From assembly GCA_964581095.1 (NCBI GenBank), contig CAZONK010000042.1, positions 1-18,169 on the forward strand: a DNA stretch of 18,169 nucleotides. The letters are read 5' to 3'. The notes beneath the pieces are model-generated. The model was not told the origin of the DNA and did not search any database. It worked only from the letters and a program-made list of their open reading frames with translations. This stretch comes from SZUA-230 sp964581095. GTDB lineage: Bacteria > Bacteroidota > Bacteroidia > Cytophagales > Cyclobacteriaceae. Made by a program: the position numbers and the translations under genes. Shown here piece after piece: positions 1-4,967 of this stretch (the stretch's first letter is position 1; each line of letters begins with the position of its first letter).

Positions 1-1722
1 AATTGGTTTAAGTCACTTATTAAGGATGATATACCCATTTTGGTTGTTTCCGCAGTGATTGGTTTGGTCATGGCGATTCTGGGACTGTCCATGGCTATTT
101 TTTTACAAAAACTTATTGACGATTTCCTGCCCAACGAAGATGGAGAAAAGATCCTGATCGGGTTCATTGCATTGATGGTTTTACTCGCAGCACGTACAGT
201 CCTGGGATTGATCCGGGGGGTATTTATGGCTCGCCAGGGCAAAGACCTGAATCTACGGATCATCCGGTCTTTTCTGGATAAAGTTATCCGGTTACCTATG
301 TCATATTTCAAAGGGTACAGCACAGGTGACCTTATTGCCAGGATGAACGACTCCATGCGTATACGAAACACCGTTGCATTGGTTACAGGAAATGTACTGA
401 TCAGCTGCCTTGTGGTAATTATTTCATCCGTTTACTTGTTCATCATTTCGGTACCTGTAGGTTTGATTTCGGTCTCCAGTATAGTTGTTTTCTTATTCAT
501 TGCCTGGCGATACCATGCAAATATCCTCAGGAAGCAAAAGGAAGTAATGGTCGCCCACAGTGCAAACGAATCACAATATGTTGATACGCTCACCGGGATT
601 GGCACTATAAAATCCTTTGGCAAGGAAAACACCTTCTACGACAGGATTAATGTAGTATATGATCATTACCAAACGAAAGGTTATGAGCTATCGATATTGG
701 GCACCCGGTTCGGCTTTGTGACGGAACTGGCCGTGAGCGTTTATGTCATTTCAATTTTTGCCGCAGGTGTCTGGTATGTCCTGCAAGGCCAGATCCAACT
801 AGGGGAGCTCATGGCCCTTGTGACCGTTGCCGGGTCAATGATCCCTTCCCTGGCAGGCCTCATGATCGCCAATATACATATCCAGGAAGCCAAGGTGGCC
901 TTCAACCGAATGCATGAACTTATTATACTGGAAACGGAACCGAAAACAGACGATAAAACAATCCCGATTTCAACAAACTATAGAGAGGACCGCATCTCGA
1001 TTCAAAATCTCACCTTTCGGTTTCCCGGAAGAAAGCCTTTGCTTGCTGACATAAATATGGACATAAGAACCGGCGAAATAATTACCCTTTTTGGACAAGT
1101 TGGAGGGGGCAAGAGCACTTTGGTGGATTTAATCCAAGGGCATTATACTCCCGAGAAAGGGCAAATCAGCATATCCGGAAAGGATAGAAAACAATTTCAA
1201 ATCGACAAGTGGCGCTCACAAATTGCCGTTGTGGCCCAAAGAGAGAAAATATTCAATTCAACGGTAATAGATAACATTTGTATGAGCAACAATCCTAACG
1301 ATATGGGAAAGTGTGTAAATTTTTTCAAAGGATCGATTATTGGGACTTTTATCGAAAGCTGGCCACAGGGCTATCTAACACTCTGTGGAGAAGAGGGAGT
1401 AAATCTTTCAGGTGGGGAAAAGCAGCTTGTTTCTATTGCCAGGGCACTTTATAAGCAACCCCGATTTCTCATCATGGACGAATCTACCTCTGCTATGGAT
1501 TATGATACGGAACACAAAACAATGGAGCACTTAAGGGAGGTGATTCGAAAGCACCACTTAGGTATATTAGTGGTTACACACCGGTTGGGCCTTGCCAGGA
1601 AAACTGACAAAATCTATGTCCTGAATCGGGGAAAGATTGCTTGTTCCGGTAATCATGAGCAACTCATCAAAACGGATAACGACTATAGCAAGGGTTATTC
1701 ACTATTGATAAACCAAAACTAA
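1..1722 (+). CDS. Bacteriocin/peptide-type ABC exporter (transmembrane + ATPase part), 5'-truncated by window edge
   Basis: The reading frame is open from base 1, so the gene begins before the window; 573 codons are visible. It starts in a type-1 exporter membrane domain (hydrophobic stretches near residues 13-35, 52-72, 125-165 and 240-290) with the coupling segment YFKGYSTGDLIARMND, characteristic of C39-peptidase exporters. The nucleotide-binding domain is complete: Walker A GQVGGGKST (365-373, Lys371), signature LSGGEKQ (469-475), Walker B with Asp493 and catalytic Glu494, D-loop SAMD, and switch His527. Exporters of this class cut double-glycine leaders with an N-terminal C39 cysteine-protease domain of about 150 residues and move the mature peptide across the inner membrane; here that domain would lie upstream and is inferred. 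A double-glycine peptide gene about 300 bases downstream supports the role. An HlyD-like partner is expected upstream but not visible. Without the N-terminus, an ordinary lipid or drug exporter remains possible. Confidence 0.9.
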   Translation, partial: NWFKSLIKDDIPILVVSAVIGLVMAILGLSMAIFLQKLIDDFLPNEDGEKILIGFIALMVLLAARTVLGLIRGVFMARQGKDLNLRIIRSFLDKVIRLPMSYFKGYSTGDLIARMNDSMRIRNTVALVTGNVLISCLVVIISSVYLFIISVPVGLISVSSIVVFLFIAWRYHANILRKQKEVMVAHSANESQYVDTLTGIGTIKSFGKENTFYDRINVVYDHYQTKGYELSILGTRFGFVTELAVSVYVISIFAAGVWYVLQGQIQLGELMALVTVAGSMIPSLAGLMIANIHIQEAKVAFNRMHELIILETEPKTDDKTIPISTNYREDRISIQNLTFRFPGRKPLLADINMDIRTGEIITLFGQVGGGKSTLVDLIQGHYTPEKGQISISGKDRKQFQIDKWRSQIAVVAQREKIFNSTVIDNICMSNNPNDMGKCVNFFKGSIIGTFIESWPQGYLTLCGEEGVNLSGGEKQLVSIARALYKQPRFLIMDESTSAMDYDTEHKTMEHLREVIRKHHLGILVVTHRLGLARKTDKIYVLNRGKIACSGNHEQLIKTDNDYSKGYSLLINQN

Positions 1723-1748
1723 ATTTTAAACTTTAATATTTTACACTT

Positions 1749-1958
1749 ATGTCCGGCTTAAAATACTACGAAAGAATTTTGTACATCATGGAGCTTATCG
1801 AAAAACGCAAAACTGGATCTCCCGCGGAACTTGCCATAAAACTGGGTGTTACCGAACGGACCGTATATAATATTATGGAATCCTTGCGATGCTCTACCCC
1901 CGGACCGATCGAATACTCCAAACCGGATCGAAGTTATATCTTTTCAAATAAAATTTAA
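1749..1958 (+). CDS. Small helix-turn-helix protein
   Basis: A 69-residue protein starting at ATG 1749, 26 bases after the exporter stop and in the same direction, so probably co-transcribed. Residues about 8-46 form a DeoR/HTH_11-type helix-turn-helix: an amphipathic first helix (ERILYIMELIEKR), then SPAELAIKLGVTERTVYN as the helix-turn-recognition helix. No ligand-binding or dimerisation domain follows; the C-terminus is a short basic/polar tail (SKPDRSYIF) that could be a wing. Its place between the exporter and the precursor peptide suggests local control of the cluster, but the target is unknown and the sequence shows no clear operator. The frame that later encodes the peptide is open across this gene from 1846, but that stretch has no independent sign of coding. 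Confidence 0.8.
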   Translation: MSGLKYYERILYIMELIEKRKTGSPAELAIKLGVTERTVYNIMESLRCSTPGPIEYSKPDRSYIFSNKI

Positions 1959-2034
1959 TAAGGGCACTGAAAGGAAATTTCATTGGATTGAGATTATGTT
2001 TATAAAATTATTTTTTACCAAAATTTATATTATT

Positions 2035-2229
2035 ATGAAAGAATTATCTTTTGAGAGAATGACAGAAATTGAAGGAGGAGCCTCTTTAGCTGCTTGGGGT
2101 TGTGGTATTTCTATCGGTATCGTAGGTGCTCTTTGGTCTACAGCATTTGGAATGGTAAGTGCTGGTGCAGGTTTTGTAGTAGGTGTTGCATATACTGCAT
2201 TAGCCATTGCAGCTTGTGCAGATCTGTAA
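2035..2229 (+). CDS. Double-glycine-leader precursor peptide (bacteriocin-like)
   Basis: A 64-residue peptide. The leader MKELSFERMTEIEGG (residues 1-15) fits the double-glycine consensus: hydrophobic residues at -12 (Leu4), -7 (Met9) and -4 (Ile12), and Gly-Gly at -2/-1. The predicted mature part is 49 residues, very rich in Ala, Gly and Val with almost no charge, two tryptophans (21, 34), and cysteines at 23 and 61 (mature 8 and 46), so one disulfide could link its two ends. GxxxG helix-packing motifs sit at 24-28 and 46-50, as in class II pore-forming bacteriocins of the lactobin/cerein type. The frame is open back to 1846, but ATG 2035 gives the canonical leader and no start before it makes sense. 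No strong Shine-Dalgarno is seen, usual for Bacteroidota. The exporter upstream is its likely transporter. Antibacterial activity is inferred; a signalling role is also possible. Confidence 0.85.
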   Translation: MKELSFERMTEIEGGASLAAWGCGISIGIVGALWSTAFGMVSAGAGFVVGVAYTALAIAACADL

Positions 2230-2251
2230 GCATTAAGACAAAGCGAGTAAG

Positions 2252-2276
2252 CTCTTTTAAAGAGAATATACTCTTT
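2252..2276 (+). promoter_or_regulatory. AT-rich stem-loop between precursor peptide and membrane-protein genes
   Basis: AAAGAG (2259-2264) and CTCTTT (2271-2276) can pair around a six-base loop (AATATA). A second CTCTTT copy at 2252-2257 lies just upstream of the AAAGAG arm. The short element sits in the 80-base gap after the peptide stop. It could act as a weak attenuator or mRNA-stabilising hairpin that lets the peptide be made in excess over downstream genes. The stem is short and AU-rich, so chance is quite possible. Confidence 0.3.
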
Positions 2277-2309
2277 GCCTGTTATTAGTTAGTAAACAGA
2301 CAAAAATAT

Positions 2310-2675
2310 ATGTTTAAGAACGGAAAATTTTGGTTATATATCTCTCTATTCATTGAACTCTTGAGCTTAATCGGTATTGCTATCGCAAAATACTCTGGCA
2401 ACGATGATTCATTGCTTAAATTTACCATCGTTTTCATTGTTTTTTGCGGCGTTACAATAGGTGCTTTCCTGAATACCTTTAATAAAAGTAAATATATCTC
2501 ACAGAGATTTCTCTTAGCTTTTGCGATTGGTGGAGTGGCATTGTTAGGTAATTTTATAATAGTGTTTTTTGCTTTTAATATGAAATTGGTTTTCTACATT
2601 TTTAATGCGTTGCTTATTTCATTGTATATAATCATCTTGATAAAGGCAGATAAACGTATTACCAAAAACACATAA
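2310..2675 (+). CDS. Four-helix small membrane protein, candidate immunity protein
   Basis: A 121-residue protein starting at ATG 2310, 80 bases after the precursor peptide. Four hydrophobic segments fill almost all of it: about 7-27, 35-57, 67-89 and 93-113, with short polar loops (KYSGNDDS, NKSKYISQR) and a basic tail (KADKRITKNT), which favours a cytoplasmic C-terminus. I recognise no family motif. Small polytopic membrane proteins directly after a bacteriocin precursor are often the cognate immunity protein, and that is the best guess here, from position and topology only. It could equally be an accessory membrane protein. The region is more AT-rich than the exporter gene. Confidence 0.7.
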   Translation: MFKNGKFWLYISLFIELLSLIGIAIAKYSGNDDSLLKFTIVFIVFCGVTIGAFLNTFNKSKYISQRFLLAFAIGGVALLGNFIIVFFAFNMKLVFYIFNALLISLYIIILIKADKRITKNT

Positions 2676-2984
2676 TAGATTAACATTCTCTATTTTCTAG
2701 CAATTGGAATTCTAAGTATTAAAATATTTCATATCACCTATTTAATTTAATAATTTGTCTTAACTGATAATTATTGAAAGTGTAAAAGGGTTCGAGAAAA
2801 TGGAAGGCTTGAGCTTTTGTCTAATAATTTGGGCTAAATAACAATTTCATAATTTTTTTCGTTTGAAATATGGATTGTACTCGACCTCCTCCTTAATAGT
2901 GTGTAAGTTTTAAAATCCATAAAAGTGTAAATCAGGTTCATTCAAAACAATTTTCAAACATTTTCTTCAAAACTTCATCCCAAA
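2676..2984. other. AT-rich intergenic region, 309 bases
   Basis: No credible gene is seen on either strand. The only repeat noticed is a 10-base direct repeat, aaagtgtaaa, at 2777-2786 and 2922-2931, each followed within a few bases by ggttc; it could be a binding site pair or chance in AT-rich DNA. No complete TTTG-spacer-TAnnTTTG promoter was found. A promoter for the downstream pair of genes would be expected here because the gap is too long for tight operon spacing. Confidence 0.5.
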
Positions 2985-3647
2985 TTGATCGAACTTTATA
3001 TTAATATTGTTAGTATCAACCATTGGAAATCCCTGGTCATCTTTCTTACGCTCTTGGCATTCCTGACTGGCGTAACGTCCTATGCATTGAACAGCGATGA
3101 ACTTTACTTCCAGTTTTACGGTGAACAATTAGCTTATGAAAGAATTGTCGAGTTAATCGAGCTACAAAATAAATGGTTATGGGTGGGTTATCTTTTCATG
3201 CCAGTAATCTATCTTATCAAGTTTTTTCTAATTTCCTGTGTATTGTTAATGGGAGTATTTATCATCGGTTTAAAAGTAGAATTTAAAGAAATATTTAAGA
3301 TAACTATTCTTGCAGAATTTATAATTTTTATACCGTTAATCATGAAACTGGTTTGGTTTGGATTTATAGAACGGGATTACTCCTTGCAGGATTTAATGAA
3401 CTATGCACCATTGTCGCTGGATAATATGTTTGATGATGTTACCGAAACCAGTCCCTGGTTTACTCCGCTTCTCAAATCGATCAGTGTTTTTGAATTGGCT
3501 TACTGGATGTTACTTGGGTATGGACTTAAGCAGGTACTTGGGAGATCTTTTAATCAGACGATGGGAATAGTTGTAGCATCTTACGGATCGGCCTGGATTG
3601 TTTTGCAGGTATTTGTGATATTCCTCATGATTAATTTTTCAACATGA
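2985..3647 (+). CDS. Five-helix integral membrane protein of peptide cluster, unknown function
   Basis: A 220-residue membrane protein. The start chosen is TTG 2985: an in-frame stop lies at 2928-2930, no ATG occurs between them, and the first internal Met (residue 72) would remove the first helix. Hydrophobic segments lie near 16-35, 64-95, 104-126, 160-183 and 193-217. A loop at 36-63 carries acidic residues, and another loop (128-158) contains the acidic run DNMFDDVTE. The topology resembles Yip1-like membrane proteins, but I cannot name a family. Its stop overlaps the next start (ATGA, 3644-3647), so the two proteins are translationally coupled and probably work together. A role in peptide tolerance, maturation or membrane delivery of the thioredoxin-like partner is inferred from context only. 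Confidence 0.75.
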   Translation: MIELYINIVSINHWKSLVIFLTLLAFLTGVTSYALNSDELYFQFYGEQLAYERIVELIELQNKWLWVGYLFMPVIYLIKFFLISCVLLMGVFIIGLKVEFKEIFKITILAEFIIFIPLIMKLVWFGFIERDYSLQDLMNYAPLSLDNMFDDVTETSPWFTPLLKSISVFELAYWMLLGYGLKQVLGRSFNQTMGIVVASYGSAWIVLQVFVIFLMINFST

Positions 3648-4168
3648 GAAAAACCTTACTTGCTGTAATTATCATTATAGTAGTTGGTCTGGTGAGTTGG
3701 TTGGGTTATTTGTCTGTCAGTAAACTCAGACAAAAAGAAATCAGAAAGGAAATCGTTTCTTCTATACCGTCCATGTCTTTTCAGGATTTGAATGGAGATC
3801 CTGTTCAACTGAATGAAATCACCTACGTTAATCCCAAACCTATGGTTCTAATACTTTTTAATTCGGAATGTGAGCACTGTCAGTACGAAGCATTGAGCAT
3901 CTCCGAAAACATAGACCAGTTTGATGAGGCAATGATCGTTTTTATATCTGCGGAAGAAATTGATATTATACAATCATTTGGAGAAACCTATGGCCTCTTG
4001 AACCACGCAAACATTATATGGGGGCAGGTCGATTATCTGGAACTAACTGCAGTGTTTAAGACTTTCAGCTACCCCAATAGTTTTATTTACGGGAAAGATG
4101 GTCGCCTTATGAAAGAGTTTAAAGGGGAAACAAAGGTTGAATCGATTTTAAATGTTGTCAAAATCTGA
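3644..4168 (+). CDS. Membrane-anchored thioredoxin-fold protein (TlpA/redoxin-like)
   Basis: A 174-residue protein. An N-terminal hydrophobic segment (about 5-23, no cleavage site) anchors it, leaving a thioredoxin-like domain (about 40-174) presumably in the periplasm. The domain shows the beta strand PMVLILFNSE followed by the redox motif C76-E-H-C79, and the cis-proline loop FSYPNSFIYG with Pro144, as in TlpA/AhpC-TSA-type thiol oxidoreductases. It could form, break or isomerise disulfides. The start overlaps the preceding membrane gene by four bases, so both are made together. Since the precursor peptide has exactly two cysteines in its mature part, this protein may set the redox state of the exported peptide; that link is inference. 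It is close to the usual size for this class, and nothing looks truncated. Confidence 0.85.
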   Translation: MRKTLLAVIIIIVVGLVSWLGYLSVSKLRQKEIRKEIVSSIPSMSFQDLNGDPVQLNEITYVNPKPMVLILFNSECEHCQYEALSISENIDQFDEAMIVFISAEEIDIIQSFGETYGLLNHANIIWGQVDYLELTAVFKTFSYPNSFIYGKDGRLMKEFKGETKVESILNVVKI

Positions 4169-4219
4169 AATGAAAGGTGTGGAATTACATGCTTTGTCTA
4201 TTCCATTTGGTAGTCATTG

Positions 4220-4284
4220 AGTTTAACCTGAAAATAGTTTTAGTATTAACTAATTTTATTGCTCTTTCTGATTCAGGTTAAACT
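4220..4284. terminator. 13-bp perfect inverted repeat after the peptide cluster, possible terminator
   Basis: The arm agtttaacctgaa (4220-4232) is exactly complementary to ttcaggttaaact (4272-4284), separated by a 39-base loop, and a G-T wobble can extend the stem by one pair. The right arm runs into tttt and, 7 bases later, another run of T (4295-4302). It lies 52 bases past the stop of the thioredoxin-like gene, the expected end of the operon. The loop is long for an intrinsic terminator, so a mobile-element remnant or protein-binding site is also possible. Confidence 0.5.
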
Positions 4285-4305
4285 TTTCATAAATCTTTTT
4301 TTATT

Positions 4306-4512
4306 GTGTGGAAATTAATTACAGTACTAAGTGTAGTAGTCGCAATTATATCCCTTATCCTTCTTTATGTAGTTGGCTTACCATTTATTTTAAAAAGCCA
4401 AAAAACTGAGATTTTATTACAAGTATTGTTTTACGGTTCTTCTTCATTGGCATTAATTTCAGGATTCTTCAAAAAGACTAGTAAAGTCAAAAACAGGAAT
4501 AGTGATATTTAG
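4306..4512 (+). CDS. Small two-helix membrane protein, hypothetical
   Basis: A possible 68-residue protein from GTG 4306; no in-frame ATG precedes it. It has two hydrophobic segments (about 4-28 and 37-54) and a strongly basic C-terminus (FKKTSKVKNRN), consistent with a membrane hairpin with both ends inside. No family is recognised. It lies just after the large inverted repeat, in AT-rich DNA where short hydrophobic ORFs arise easily. If real, its size and location fit a small immunity or holin-like protein, but the non-ATG start and lack of motifs keep this uncertain. Confidence 0.45.
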   Translation: MWKLITVLSVVVAIISLILLYVVGLPFILKSQKTEILLQVLFYGSSSLALISGFFKKTSKVKNRNSDI

Positions 4513-4669
4513 GAGTTTCGTTTTAACTATTCCGATGGTCTCATTTTGGGAGTGCTTTTTTGCAGTTGCGAGTACTACCATTGCTGTTGGCATCCCTATC
4601 ATATATGATAAGTAGTATTTTGGAATGAGTTAACAGAAAGAAAGTCAGGCTCATATTATCAAACTTATT
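4513..4669. other. Short intergenic stretch, probably degraded sequence
   Basis: The only thing seen is a 26-codon ORF from ATG 4535 to stop 4613-4615 (starting MVSFWECFFAVAS). It is hydrophobic and has one cysteine, but no leader, no start context and no recognisable family. It could be a remnant of a peptide gene, but chance is at least as likely. Confidence 0.3.
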
Positions 4670-4708
4670 ATGAACTAGTTATCTTTTGAGAAAATTAAAT
4701 ATTACAAT
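4670..4708 (+). pseudogene. Vestigial double-glycine-type leader with amber stop
   Basis: Starting at ATG 4670, 24 of 30 bases match the first 30 bases of the precursor peptide gene at 2035, including a run of 13 identical bases (ttatcttttgaga at 4679-4691 and 2044-2056). The translation reads M N stop L S F E K I K Y Y N, against M K E L S F E R M T E I E G. The third codon is TAG and the Gly-Gly is absent. The frame then continues without a stop into the small membrane ORF at 4709-4906. This looks like a decayed duplicate of the precursor leader; chance similarity in AT-rich DNA cannot be fully excluded. Confidence 0.5.
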
Positions 4709-4906
4709 TTGAAAAAGCTTATTATGCAATACATAACTCCATTTTTTTCGTTATTAGGTGCTTTGTTTATTTTTCAATTAGCATTCGATGATGATAGTTC
4801 AATTACTGACCAACAATCATCTGCATTAATAGTGATTGGGATTTTTTTATTAATAATTTTCATTTTTAGTATTTTCAAAGCATTAAAATCTAAATTCATA
4901 AATTAA
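4709..4906 (+). CDS. Small two-helix membrane protein, hypothetical
   Basis: Up to 65 residues. TTG 4709 gives the longest form and ATG 4724 gives 60 residues (starting MQYITPFFS); the ATG form is the more likely start. Two hydrophobic segments (about 8-26 and 38-58 of the longer form) flank an acidic loop (DDDSSITDQQ), and a basic tail (KALKSKFIN) suggests both termini are inside. No family is recognised. The frame runs on from a decayed leader-like sequence immediately upstream, so the ORF may be the remains of a longer gene or a small immunity-like protein. It converges on the FG-GAP protein gene. Confidence 0.45.
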   Translation: MKKLIMQYITPFFSLLGALFIFQLAFDDDSSITDQQSSALIVIGIFLLIIFIFSIFKALKSKFIN

Positions 4907-4967
4907 AGATTCATTTTCCATCTTGCGTTTCCACATACAAGACCCAATAATTACAAATGTTAAAACC

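Noticed and set aside
1846..2034. In-frame upstream extension of the precursor peptide ORF to 127 residues
   Set aside because: The extension lies in another frame of the HTH gene, has no family features, and the ATG at 2035 gives an ideal double-glycine leader.
4535..4615. A 26-codon ORF with one cysteine that looks faintly like a hydrophobic mature peptide
   Set aside because: It has no leader, no Gly-Gly and no good start context; hydrophobic short ORFs are easy to get by chance here. Noted only as a possible remnant.
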